Positions 9,030 to 16,954 of a stretch of DNA of 64,000 nucleotides are shown piece after piece. The DNA comes from Arcicella rosea. GTDB taxonomy: Bacteria > Bacteroidota > Bacteroidia > Cytophagales > Spirosomataceae. The stretch spans positions 124,001-188,000 of the forward strand of contig NZ_JBEUMS010000010.1 in NCBI RefSeq assembly GCF_040543805.1, written 5' to 3'. Position 1 is the stretch's first letter. The number at the start of each line of letters is the position of its first letter. Made by a program: the position numbers and the translations under genes. Below the pieces are notes generated by a model. That model was not told the origin of the DNA. It saw nothing but the letters and a program-made list of their open reading frames with translations, and did no database searches.

Positions 9030-9152
9030 GTAACTTTTAAAGTGTCTTTTATAACCTTTGGAGTGTTTAATATAACTTTTAAAGTGCTTAAAAATAACTT
9101 TTAGAGTGTCATAAGATAACTTTTGAAGTGTTACGTATAACTTTTAGAGTGT
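9030..9152 (+). repeat. Proximal phased iteron array
   Basis: Six 16-base iterons start at 9030, 9051, 9072, 9094, 9116 and 9137, a regular 21-22 base period, that is two helical turns. All would face the same side of the helix. Copies at 9094 and 9137 are exact (ATAACTTTTAGAGTGT); the others vary mostly at positions 11-12. This is the classic Rep-binding array. Confidence 0.88.
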
Positions 9153-9197
9153 TGTTTTGACTCAGTAAATGATGTCATTTCAAAAATAAATGTGCTC

Positions 9198-9267
9198 TGA
9201 TACAAAATTGAATCCCTTTTCCTTGTAGTGCTCAAAAAAATTTGTACATTTGATACATATTTGAATC
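9198..9267 (+). promoter_or_regulatory. rep promoter region with flanking 17-base direct repeats
   Basis: TTG at 9223-9225, 19 bases, then TACATTTG at 9245-9252 fits the phylum's promoter consensus and lies about 60 bases before the rep ATG. Two direct repeats, TGATACAAAATTGAATC (9198-9214) and TGATACATATTTGAATC (9251-9267), 15 of 17 identical, flank or overlap it. They are candidate operators for Rep or ParA/ParB. Confidence 0.45.
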
Positions 9268-9313
9268 ATTTGGAAAGTGTTGAAATGCAATTATTCATAA
9301 TCTTATTGCAGGC

Positions 9314-10774
9314 ATGAAAATAGATAACAATAAAGAAAGTCTTGTTGATAAAAAGGGCATTGATGCACTTGAAAAAATATCGAGCAGTTCTTATATGATT
9401 GTTTTGGGAAACCCTCTTCTCAATGCAAAATTTGATTTGACTGCCTTTCAAATGAAAATATTTTATTTTCTAGTATTGAACACTAAGCAAACTGCAGAAG
9501 GCTTTTCTGTGACAAAAGTAAAGGTATCGGAAGTATCTCAGTTTCTAAAAGCGAAAACAAGCGATTATTTATATAATCTTCTTGAAAAGGAATCTCGAAA
9601 GTTAATGAAGAAAGAGATTTACTTAGAAGATGAAAATAGTTGGAAAGTTGCCAATATTCTTTCACAGATTGAATATCATAAAAAGGAGGGAGCATTCAGT
9701 TTTTTATTCCCGCCGATGTTGAGTAATTACCTACTACAACTTAAAAAGAACTTTACTTATATAGATGTAAGGAATCTTGTGTCGATGGATAGCATTTACG
9801 CTATTCGTTTCTATGGTTTTTGCAAAGAATTTGAACGTTTTGGGAAGTTTCAATTTACAGTTAATGAAATGAGGAAAATGTTCAACTTGGAAAATAAGTA
9901 CGAGATGTACGGACTTTTCAAGCAAAAAGTAATTATAAAAGCGCAAGAAGAATTAATCAAAAACTCCGATTTGATTTTTACATTCAAAGAAGTAAAGGAT
10001 GGAAAAAAAGTAGTTTCATTGCAGTTTAAAATTGAGAAAAATATTATAAAATCCTCACAACAACTAGAGATTGATGATAGGAACATCGTTTCTATTTTAG
10101 ATGATGCGCCTTTTGAAGTAATTGAAACAATTACAAACCCATCAGCTTTTGAGGCAATTGAGGAAAAGTTATTTGAAAAATTAAATGCTTGGTCAATTTC
10201 TAAAGCAACTATAAGCGAATGGCTGGAAAAATATCCAGTTTTGCAAGTGGAGTTAGGAGTGGAGTACGTTTTGTCTGAAATTAAAAAAGATAAAAATAAG
10301 ATTAAAAATGTACCAGCATATCTAAGTAAAATCATTTCTTCAAGCCAGTTGGTGGATAGACATCTACAAGTAGAAGAAGAGAAAAAAGTGGTGAAAGCGA
10401 TGTTGAAGAAAAATAACGATGAAAAACTTCATATCGAACAGCAAAAGCAATTACAAAAAGAGTTTTTAGAAGAGGTTTATCAAGAGAAAAGGAGAGAGGT
10501 TGATAAAATTTTAAATGACCATCTAACGATTTATAAAAGGGTTTTGGATGTCTTGGCTGGTTCGTTGTATTCTTCTATTTATTATGATAATTACTTAACC
10601 AAAGTAGGAACCGAAATTAGCAAGGAAACCTTTTTAGCTTTCTTTAGAGAAAATACAGGTTTTGAAACCATAGTTATTACCACACTGGAATCATTTAAAG
10701 ACATTGAAGTATTTAAAGAAATTCAGAAAAAGTATAAGGCTCAAGCGACCAAATTAGGCTTATCCTATTATTAG
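9314..10774 (+). CDS. Replication initiator protein, Rep_3 (RepB) family
   Basis: 486 residues. The N-terminal half holds the two winged-helix domains of the Rep_3 initiators: an opening segment (ISSSSYMIVLGNPLLNAKFDL, then TAFQMKIFYFLVLNT), then a second one with MDSIYAIRFYGFCKEF and FTVNEMRKMFN, where Rep recognises iterons. The C-terminal part (about 290-486) is long, charged and probably coiled-coil (KKDKNKIKNVPAYLSKIIS, then EEEKKVVKAMLKKNNDEK), longer than simple plasmid Rep proteins. It lies 160 bases after the phased iterons and is followed by parA and parB on the same strand. Family assignment is from recognised sequence pattern and context, which agree strongly. Confidence 0.88.
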   Translation: MKIDNNKESLVDKKGIDALEKISSSSYMIVLGNPLLNAKFDLTAFQMKIFYFLVLNTKQTAEGFSVTKVKVSEVSQFLKAKTSDYLYNLLEKESRKLMKKEIYLEDENSWKVANILSQIEYHKKEGAFSFLFPPMLSNYLLQLKKNFTYIDVRNLVSMDSIYAIRFYGFCKEFERFGKFQFTVNEMRKMFNLENKYEMYGLFKQKVIIKAQEELIKNSDLIFTFKEVKDGKKVVSLQFKIEKNIIKSSQQLEIDDRNIVSILDDAPFEVIETITNPSAFEAIEEKLFEKLNAWSISKATISEWLEKYPVLQVELGVEYVLSEIKKDKNKIKNVPAYLSKIISSSQLVDRHLQVEEEKKVVKAMLKKNNDEKLHIEQQKQLQKEFLEEVYQEKRREVDKILNDHLTIYKRVLDVLAGSLYSSIYYDNYLTKVGTEISKETFLAFFRENTGFETIVITTLESFKDIEVFKEIQKKYKAQATKLGLSYY

Positions 10775-10831
10775 GATATAAAATATTGAACCATTAATAT
10801 AAAAATATATACAACCATTGTGAGATAAAAT

Positions 10832-11809
10832 ATGAAAACGAATTTAACCTTAGAGAAAATCAGTAATTTTTTCAGACATAATCCTTCTTTAAACGTCAAT
10901 GGACTTAATGATGAAGCTGGATTGCCAAAACGAAAATTAGATTTGGTATTTAATTCGAATGGTTCTCGTAAACTAAGCGAAGATGATTTACTTAAATTAG
11001 AACCCATCTTAAAGAAATACGGCTACAGCGAATATTTGTATCAGCATGCAAGAGTAATTTCGGTAGTAAATCATAAAGGAGGTGTTGGTAAAACCACCAC
11101 AACGGCTTGTTTGGGGGAATCGTTAGTCAGCAAAGGTTTTAAGGTTTTATTAGTTGATTTCGATCCACAAGGAAATTTATCACAAATATTAGGCGTAGAA
11201 AATCCAGAAGTACAAGTAGCAGATTGTTTGTTTACGAATTTGCCTTTGCCAGTTGTCGAGATTTTGGATAATTTATGGCTTGCACCTTCAGATATTTCAT
11301 TGGCTGAATCGGAAGTAGATTTATTATCTAAAGTAGGAGGGGACGTTAGGTTAAAACACAAGATTGAACCATTGTTAGAATCTTTCGATTATGTTTTGAT
11401 TGATTGCCCACCAAGTTTAAGTAAACTTACGGTTTCTGCCTTGAATGCTTCCAACGCAACTTTAATTACAATGTTGCCAGAATCGTCTTCTTTGAAAGGA
11501 TTAAATTCTCTTTTAAATCGTATTAGTGAAGTAAAAACGCACACTAACCGTGATTTGACTTTGGATGGTATTGTTTTCACGATGGTAAAGAAAAACACTG
11601 TTCACGATGGTTTTAAAGAAGCAGTAAGAAACAGTATGAAAGACAGTTGTAGGGTATTTAAAACAGAAATTAGACACTTGATAGATTTTCAAAAATCTCA
11701 GGCACTCCAGGCAACATTAGGAACAATCAACAGTTCGTCTGAAGCCTATAAATGTTATAAAGATTTTTGTGATGAGTATGTTGAGTATTTACAAGTGATT
11801 AACCAATAG
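10832..11809 (+). CDS. parA: ParA-type partition ATPase
   Basis: 325 residues. Residues 1-70 form a helical N-terminal extension likely to bind DNA, as in plasmid ParA proteins that also repress their own operon. The deviant Walker A motif KGGVGKTT is at 82-89; VLLVDFDPQGN and YVLIDCPPSL follow. ParA-ATP coats the nucleoid and pulls ParB-bound replicons apart. The gene starts 57 bases after rep and ends 5 bases before parB, so parAB are one operon, perhaps with rep. Confidence 0.93.
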   Translation: MKTNLTLEKISNFFRHNPSLNVNGLNDEAGLPKRKLDLVFNSNGSRKLSEDDLLKLEPILKKYGYSEYLYQHARVISVVNHKGGVGKTTTTACLGESLVSKGFKVLLVDFDPQGNLSQILGVENPEVQVADCLFTNLPLPVVEILDNLWLAPSDISLAESEVDLLSKVGGDVRLKHKIEPLLESFDYVLIDCPPSLSKLTVSALNASNATLITMLPESSSLKGLNSLLNRISEVKTHTNRDLTLDGIVFTMVKKNTVHDGFKEAVRNSMKDSCRVFKTEIRHLIDFQKSQALQATLGTINSSSEAYKCYKDFCDEYVEYLQVINQ

Positions 11810-11814
11810 AAGCC

Positions 11815-12804
11815 ATGAAAGGGATTGATTTTAAAAAACAATTAGCGTTAAGCACCGCTAATACCTTAAAGAATAATAAGCTAATAAGCTCTGAAAATAT
11901 TAAGAACAACCTCATTATTTTAGCAGAATTAAAGGATTTTATACCTCCTTTAAATAACGATGAGTTTAGTTCATTAGAAGAAAGTATCATTGCAAATGGT
12001 TGTAGAACACCACTGTTGATTTGGGATACTACCCAAGGAGTGATTAATCCAACCAGTGAAAACCCGAATGATGCAGCTTTTGTGTTATTTGATGGTCACC
12101 ACCGTTATGAAATTTGCAAACGAAATGGGATTGATTTTCAAATTGATTTGATGTCGTTTCCAACGATTGAGGATGTCAAAGATTTTATGATTGATTTTCA
12201 AGTGGGTCGTAGAAATATGACTTCTGAACAGATTTCATATTTGAGAGGACTTAAATATCAACGACTTAGGGCAAAACAAGGAGGCGTTAGGACAGGGAAA
12301 GGAGTTGAAGATTTGATATTGATTGATACAGCGTCAAAACTAGCCCAAGAATTTAATGTAAGCCCAGCAACAATTAAAAGAGATGCTGTTTTTGCTCAGG
12401 GTTTAGATAAAATGAACAACGAATTGAAAGGCAAAGTATTGAATGGAAAAACAAAAGTTGATAAAAAAACCATCCAACAATTAGCTAAAAGTGATATTGG
12501 AAAACCTATTACTTCAGTCGAAGAACTCAATAGTATTTTAGAAAAAAATCAGTATAAGCCTGTTTTTTCTAATGAGACAGAAGAAAGAAAAGCCTTATTA
12601 AACAAAGTAAATAATAGCATAAAAAATGCTTCTGGAACAGAAATAACCATAGAAATTAAAGGCTCATTTATTATTAAAAATGCCCTAGAATCAACGTGGA
12701 AGCAATTAAGAGTTCTTTCAGAAGAAGTACTTATTGATGAAAATTTTACAGATAGAATTTCTCTTTCAGAAGCTATTTCTTTAGGAATTGTGCGAGAAGG
12801 ATAA
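11815..12804 (+). CDS. parB: ParB-type centromere-binding protein
   Basis: 329 residues. The ParB/Spo0J nuclease-like N-terminus contains FDGHHRYE (about 97-104) in place of the usual GERRxRA box, a variant common in plasmid ParB proteins, then NMTSEQISYLRGLKYQRLR and a helix-turn-helix (LAQEFNVSPATIKRDAVFA). The C-terminus is likely the dimerisation region. It binds parS and loads on DNA to act with ParA, 5 bases upstream. A parS site was not identified with confidence; the 20-base repeats downstream are candidates only. Confidence 0.9.
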   Translation: MKGIDFKKQLALSTANTLKNNKLISSENIKNNLIILAELKDFIPPLNNDEFSSLEESIIANGCRTPLLIWDTTQGVINPTSENPNDAAFVLFDGHHRYEICKRNGIDFQIDLMSFPTIEDVKDFMIDFQVGRRNMTSEQISYLRGLKYQRLRAKQGGVRTGKGVEDLILIDTASKLAQEFNVSPATIKRDAVFAQGLDKMNNELKGKVLNGKTKVDKKTIQQLAKSDIGKPITSVEELNSILEKNQYKPVFSNETEERKALLNKVNNSIKNASGTEITIEIKGSFIIKNALESTWKQLRVLSEEVLIDENFTDRISLSEAISLGIVREG

Positions 12805-12822
12805 ATGGTTTTAGTTTAAATG

Positions 12823-12860
12823 AATGGTTTTCCTAAGAGATTTTGAAAACCATTTTTTTT
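12823..12860 (+). terminator. Terminator of the rep-par operon
   Basis: AATGGTTTTC (12823-12832) pairs with GAAAACCATT (12845-12854) and is followed by a run of T, 19 bases after the parB stop. Confidence 0.75.
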
Positions 12861-12961
12861 GAAATAAAGTATTTAAAAGCACTTTAATTTATTAAACTAA
12901 AAATTGTTCATGTTATATTTAATCTCTACTTTTGTGATAGCAATATGGAATAGAGCGCTTT

Positions 12962-12980
12962 GACTTTTTAAAGTCTTTTT
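12962..12980 (+). terminator. Second stem-loop with T run
   Basis: GACTTT-TT-AAAGTC followed by TTTTTT. The stem is short, but with the neighbours at 12823 and 12992 it makes three in a row. Confidence 0.45.
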
Positions 12981-12991
12981 TATTAAACTGG

Positions 12992-13020
12992 AAATGTGTA
13001 TCACAGACACATTTTATTTT
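12992..13020 (+). terminator. Third stem-loop with T-rich tail
   Basis: AAATGTGT (12992-12999), loop of 7, ACACATTT (13007-13014), then TATTTTT. It insulates the transketolase unit from the replication genes or acts as a leader attenuator. Confidence 0.5.
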
Positions 13021-13028
13021 TAAATCAA

Positions 13029-13048
13029 GTGTTCTATTGTGTTATGGT
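13029..13048 (+). repeat. 20-base direct repeat, copy 1
   Basis: GTGTTCTATTGTGTTATGGT; copy 2 is at 13158-13177 with one mismatch (GTGTTCTATAGTGTTATGGT), offset 129 bases. The role is unknown: partition site or transketolase operator are both possible. Confidence 0.7.
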
Positions 13049-13157
13049 TTATTCTTTAAAAAAGTATATTAAATTGCGATAAAAAACAAAACATTTAATT
13101 GTTACTCATTTTTAAAAGTATTAAATGGTTTTGTATAAAGTGTTTTTTTTGCACTAT

Positions 13158-13177
13158 GTGTTCTATAGTGTTATGGT
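13158..13177 (+). repeat. 20-base direct repeat, copy 2
   Basis: 19 of 20 bases match 13029-13048. It lies 64 bases before the transketolase ATG and overlaps the inverted repeat at 13152-13170. Confidence 0.7.
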
Positions 13178-13240
13178 GTTTCCTATCAAATACTTTAAAT
13201 ATATTAACTATAAAAGCTTACAAAAATTAATCAAGAACAA

Positions 13241-14098
13241 ATGGAAATTACTGAATTACAAAAAGTTGCTTCGCAAGTACGTCGTGACATCGTACGCCAA
13301 GTACACGCTTGTCAGTCTGGTCACCCAGGCGGTTCATTAGGCTGTACTGATTTATTGGTAGGTCTTTACTTCGACCAAATGACTTTAAAATCAGATGAAG
13401 CTGGAAACAAAGTTTTCGATATGAATGGTATTGGTGAAGACCTTTTCTTTTTATCAAATGGACATATTTCTCCAGTTTTTTATTCAGTATTAGCTCGTGC
13501 TGGCTACTTTCCAGCGGCTGAATTAGCAACTTTCCGTAAATTAAATTCACGTCTTCAAGGTCACCCAACAACTCACGAACACCTTGAAGGAATTCGTATT
13601 GCTTCTGGTTCATTAGGACAAGGAATGTCGGTAGCCATTGGTGCAGCTCAAGCTAAAAAATTAAATGGAGATAATTCATTAGTATTCGTACTAATGGGTG
13701 ACGGTGAACAAAACGAAGGTCAAGTTTGGGAAGCAGCTATGTACGCCCCACACCATAAAGTAGATAATTTGGTGGCTGTAATTGACTATAACGGTCAACA
13801 AATTGATGGACCAACAGATAAAGTAATGAACAACCGTGATTTAGGAGCTAAATATGCGGCTTTCGGTTGGAATGTAATGAAAATGAATGGTAACGATATG
13901 GCAGATGTTGTGAAAGTATTAGCTGAAGCTCGTGCTTTTTCTGGAAACGGACAACCAACCATGATTTTGATGACCACCGAAATGGGTGCTGGGGTTGATT
14001 TCATGATGGGTTCACACAAATGGCATGGTGTTGCTCCAAACGATGAGCAATTGGCAGCAGCATTAGCACAGTTACCTGAAACTTTGGGAGATTATTAA
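13241..14098 (+). CDS. Transketolase, N-terminal subunit (thiamine diphosphate-binding)
   Basis: 285 residues, the length of the separate N-terminal subunit of two-gene transketolases. It carries SGHPGGSLGC, FLSNGHISPVFYSVLA, GSLGQGMSVAIGAA and the thiamine diphosphate/Mg motif GDGEQNEGQVWEA (about 153-165) ending in IDYNGQQIDG. With the next gene it forms the enzyme that moves two-carbon units between sugar phosphates in the non-oxidative pentose phosphate pathway in the cytoplasm. Codons such as CGT, GGT and CAC mark a highly expressed gene, unlike its neighbours. Starting 436 bases after parB on the same strand makes it an unusual replicon passenger. Confidence 0.93.
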   Translation: MEITELQKVASQVRRDIVRQVHACQSGHPGGSLGCTDLLVGLYFDQMTLKSDEAGNKVFDMNGIGEDLFFLSNGHISPVFYSVLARAGYFPAAELATFRKLNSRLQGHPTTHEHLEGIRIASGSLGQGMSVAIGAAQAKKLNGDNSLVFVLMGDGEQNEGQVWEAAMYAPHHKVDNLVAVIDYNGQQIDGPTDKVMNNRDLGAKYAAFGWNVMKMNGNDMADVVKVLAEARAFSGNGQPTMILMTTEMGAGVDFMMGSHKWHGVAPNDEQLAAALAQLPETLGDY

Positions 14099-14178
14099 TC
14101 TCAACAAAGTAAAAATCATTAATAACATTACTCCTTCAAAATCTAATCAACTGATTTTGATTTACTTAGAAATTCAAG

Positions 14179-15138
14179 ATGAAAAAATATACTTTCACAG
14201 AAAAAAAAGATACTCGTTCTGGCTTCGGTGCTGGGATGCAGGTGTTGGGACAAACCAACCCAAATGTTGTAGCCCTTTGTGCTGACTTAATTGGTTCATT
14301 GAAATTGGATGCTTTTATCAAAGAAAACCCAGAGCGTTTTTTCCAAACGGGTATTGCTGAAGCAAATATGATTTGTATCGCTGCGGGTTTAACAATTGGT
14401 GGAAAAATCCCGTTTGCTACTACTTTTGCTAACTTCGGTACTGGTCGTGTGTATGACCAAATTCGTCAGTCGGTAGCGTATTCTAACAAAAATGTTAAAA
14501 TTGCTTGTTCACACGCTGGTTTGACATTGGGCGAAGATGGTGCTACTCACCAAATTCTTGAAGATTTAGGAATGATGAAAATGCTTCCGGGCATGACGGT
14601 CATCAACCCTTGTGACTATAACCAAACAAAAGCGGCAACTATCGCTGTGGCTGAACACGAAGGACCAGTTTATTTACGTTTTGGTCGTCCGGTTGTACCA
14701 ATTTTCACCGCTCCAGACCAAGAGTTTATCATCGGTAAAGCTTGGACAGTGAACGAAGGAAAAGACGTAAGTATTTTTGCAACAGGACATTTGGTTTGGG
14801 AAGCTATTTTAGCAGGTGAAATTTTAGCTGAGAAAGGAATCGATGCTGAAATTATCAATATTCACACGATTAAACCTTTAGACGAAGAAGCTGTCTTAGC
14901 ATCAGTTCGCAAGACAGGTTGTGCAGTTTCTGCTGAGGAACACCAAATAGCAGGTGGTTTAGGCGATTCAATAGCACAAGTATTAATCAAAAAACATCTT
15001 GCTCCATTAGAATTTGTAGGAGTAGAAGATTCATTTGGAGAATCAGGAACTCCAGCACAATTGATGGAGAAATATGGTTTGAATGCAGCTTCAATCGTAG
15101 AAAAAGCATTAAAAGCTATCGCTCGTAAACAAGCGTAG
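14179..15138 (+). CDS. Transketolase, C-terminal subunit
   Basis: 319 residues. It begins with TRSGFGAGMQVLGQTNPNVV, contains FFQTGIAEANMICIAAG (the Glu that activates thiamine diphosphate), HAGLTLGEDGATHQ and the transketolase C-terminal domain (EGKDVSIFATGHLVWEAI, then AEEHQIAGGLGDSI). It completes the enzyme with the subunit encoded 80 bases upstream; the pair is one operon ended by the strong hairpin at 15164-15220. Confidence 0.93.
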   Translation: MKKYTFTEKKDTRSGFGAGMQVLGQTNPNVVALCADLIGSLKLDAFIKENPERFFQTGIAEANMICIAAGLTIGGKIPFATTFANFGTGRVYDQIRQSVAYSNKNVKIACSHAGLTLGEDGATHQILEDLGMMKMLPGMTVINPCDYNQTKAATIAVAEHEGPVYLRFGRPVVPIFTAPDQEFIIGKAWTVNEGKDVSIFATGHLVWEAILAGEILAEKGIDAEIINIHTIKPLDEEAVLASVRKTGCAVSAEEHQIAGGLGDSIAQVLIKKHLAPLEFVGVEDSFGESGTPAQLMEKYGLNAASIVEKALKAIARKQA

Positions 15139-15163
15139 GTTTTAGAAATACATAGAATCTTAG

Positions 15164-15224
15164 GCAAAAGGCGAATGAGTATTTAGTGAAATTAATCACT
15201 AATACTCATTCGCCTTTTGCTATA
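15164..15224. terminator. Very long bidirectional hairpin terminator
   Basis: Arms 15164-15189 and 15196-15220 pair over 25 bases with one bulged T (GCAAAAGGCGAATGAGTATT on the left). It separates the plus-strand transketolase from the minus-strand esterase gene ending at 15267. Confidence 0.8.
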
Positions 15225-15266
15225 ATCAACGCTTATCATTGCTGAAATCTGCTCTTTTTTTCAATT

Positions 15267-16910
15267 TTATTTTTTCTCCTGCATCACTTCAATGAGTTTT
15301 AATGCAATGATTTCTTGTCCTGAACCAGACATGTATACTCCATCTGGAGCATAATAATCAAGGATATTTAGTAAGGGATGATAAATATCAACCACTGTAA
15401 AACCCTTTTTAATAGCTATTTCTGTAAATAGAGGGATTAGGTTTGCTATTCGTTCATTTCCGCCTATATACTTAGGTTCTATGTTTTTAACTTTTATAGG
15501 CGGTGGTGTAACGTATATAAATTTATCTACAGATTTTTTGCTGAGCGGATGTGCTTTGATACTTTTTAATAAAAGTTCAAAATTAGCAATTACCTCAGGT
15601 TGGCGTTCAGCATATTCATTTTTTGTATCGTTAGTTCCGAGGCAAACAATGATAAAATCGTATTTACCTTTTCCTATTTTCCCTTGGGCTTCATCTAAAT
15701 AACTATTGATATTACTCAAAGCATTCAGCTCTTTCTTCCCATTGTTATCAAATCCAATGGTCCTACCTGACTTAGAAATATTGACAAAATTTGAATTAGG
15801 AAGTATTTTTTTTAATTGATCAACCCAACCATCTTTATTTTGAGCGTTAGAATCTCCCAAGGTTAAAATGTTGAATTTTTGTAATTGTGTATTTTTAAAT
15901 GGAATAAATGCTAGTGCTTGTGGAATTTGCTCATGACCACCTTCGAAGATTCTTAGTTGAATATTATCGAAATCACGAGATAAATATATTTTTCTACCAA
16001 ATAAAGATTTCTGATTATTGGCTAATGGATTGAAACGTTTTGTGACTAAACTTATAATTTCTTTATTGGAAACTAAGGAAGAATCATTGTTTGCTTTATC
16101 CATAATAGCATCAAGGGATGAATTATTATATTTAAGCTCTCCAACTAAACGATTATACATATTAATGGAGTGTGTAATAGGAACAGAGCCTTCATAACCA
16201 TCATGAATGCCCTCATAAATATACAATTGAGCATTTTTACGTAAATCTTTAGGGAATTTTTGTAGCAAAGGCGAACGTTTAATCGCTTCATTATGATTGA
16301 AAGTACTGTCAGTCGATAAAGCATTACGAATATCAGTTGCATATTTTTGTTTACGACCTACTGACTCCCAATACCAAGCATCCAAATCTGAAATAGGAGC
16401 CCAGGCTGAAAAGGATTTGACAGGATACTGGACATTCATATAAGCAACTAAAGTAGCAAAGCCCCCACCCGAAACTCCAATAATATGAACATCTTCTGGG
16501 TCAGAATTTGTATTTTTCAGGGCATATTGTATGGCATCTTCAATGTCAGAAATAACGAATTTACTTCCCATTGATGCTGAGGTTTTATTTGGTCCTCTGA
16601 AATCTGGGTGAATATAATTCCAATCTCTAGCGATAATTTCATTCGCTAATGGGTCAATTTGAGTATAATCTCCACTCCAAGTATGTAGGCTGACGATTAG
16701 AGGCTTTGCCGTTTTACTTTTAGAGGAGTATAAATATGCTTTTTGAATTTTTCCATCAGAAGAAGAAGGAATATCAACTTTTTGAAATACACTTTTCCAT
16801 TTACTATTCGAGGTATCATCCCATGTTGGGTCTTTTTGAGCATAAAGATTAATTTGACATCCGCTTCCAATGCAAAAGCATAACAAAAGAAAAGTAACCC
16901 ACTTATTCAT
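15267..16910 (-). CDS. Two-domain carbohydrate esterase: alpha/beta-hydrolase fused to SGNH hydrolase
   Basis: 547 residues with a signal peptide (about 1-24; a Cys near 18 could also allow lipidation). The N-terminal half (about 40-340) is a prolyl-oligopeptidase-like alpha/beta hydrolase: LIVSLHTWSGDY, the nucleophile elbow GVSGGG, and GGHEQIP holding the likely catalytic His. The C-terminal half (about 345-547) is an SGNH/GDSL domain with LTLGDSNAQ and CLGTNDTK. The final block, where a DxxH dyad is expected, reads DGVYMSGSGQ with Tyr in place of His, so the second domain may be inactive or use another residue. As last gene of the pectin-type locus it probably removes acetyl or methyl esters from the polysaccharide. 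Confidence 0.75.
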   Translation of the reverse strand: MNKWVTFLLLCFCIGSGCQINLYAQKDPTWDDTSNSKWKSVFQKVDIPSSSDGKIQKAYLYSSKSKTAKPLIVSLHTWSGDYTQIDPLANEIIARDWNYIHPDFRGPNKTSASMGSKFVISDIEDAIQYALKNTNSDPEDVHIIGVSGGGFATLVAYMNVQYPVKSFSAWAPISDLDAWYWESVGRKQKYATDIRNALSTDSTFNHNEAIKRSPLLQKFPKDLRKNAQLYIYEGIHDGYEGSVPITHSINMYNRLVGELKYNNSSLDAIMDKANNDSSLVSNKEIISLVTKRFNPLANNQKSLFGRKIYLSRDFDNIQLRIFEGGHEQIPQALAFIPFKNTQLQKFNILTLGDSNAQNKDGWVDQLKKILPNSNFVNISKSGRTIGFDNNGKKELNALSNINSYLDEAQGKIGKGKYDFIIVCLGTNDTKNEYAERQPEVIANFELLLKSIKAHPLSKKSVDKFIYVTPPPIKVKNIEPKYIGGNERIANLIPLFTEIAIKKGFTVVDIYHPLLNILDYYAPDGVYMSGSGQEIIALKLIEVMQEKK

Positions 16911-16954
16911 ATAATTTTGTTTTATTAGATTAATAAAAGCTGTTCTTTTTTCAG

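Larger units (their letters stand above)
8282..9313. other. Putative replication origin (iteron type)
   Basis: This gene-free kilobase directly upstream of the Rep gene holds 13 copies or variants of a 16-base iteron, a second interspersed repeat, an AT-only stretch bracketed by an inverted repeat, and the rep promoter. This is the layout of iteron-controlled theta replicons: Rep binds the iterons, melts the AT-rich region and limits copy number. A short minus-strand open frame at 8063-8386 crosses the repeats and is not regarded as a gene. Confidence 0.75.
12805..13240. other. Intergenic between parB and transketolase: terminators and direct repeats
   Basis: 436 bases without a convincing gene. 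It holds three stem-loops with T runs (12823-12860, 12962-12980, 12992-13020) and two nearly identical 20-base direct repeats (13029-13048 and 13158-13177). The second copy overlaps an inverted repeat CACTAT-N7-ATAGTG (13152-13170). The leader of the transketolase gene occupies its right end. Confidence 0.7.

Noticed and set aside
8282..9152. CRISPR array
   Set aside because: The repeats are 16 bases with irregular or 5-6 base gaps and lie before a Rep gene; this is an iteron origin. No Cas genes are present.
9850..10335. 161-codon minus-strand frame inside rep
   Set aside because: Antisense shadow; rep has clear domain patterns in the other strand.
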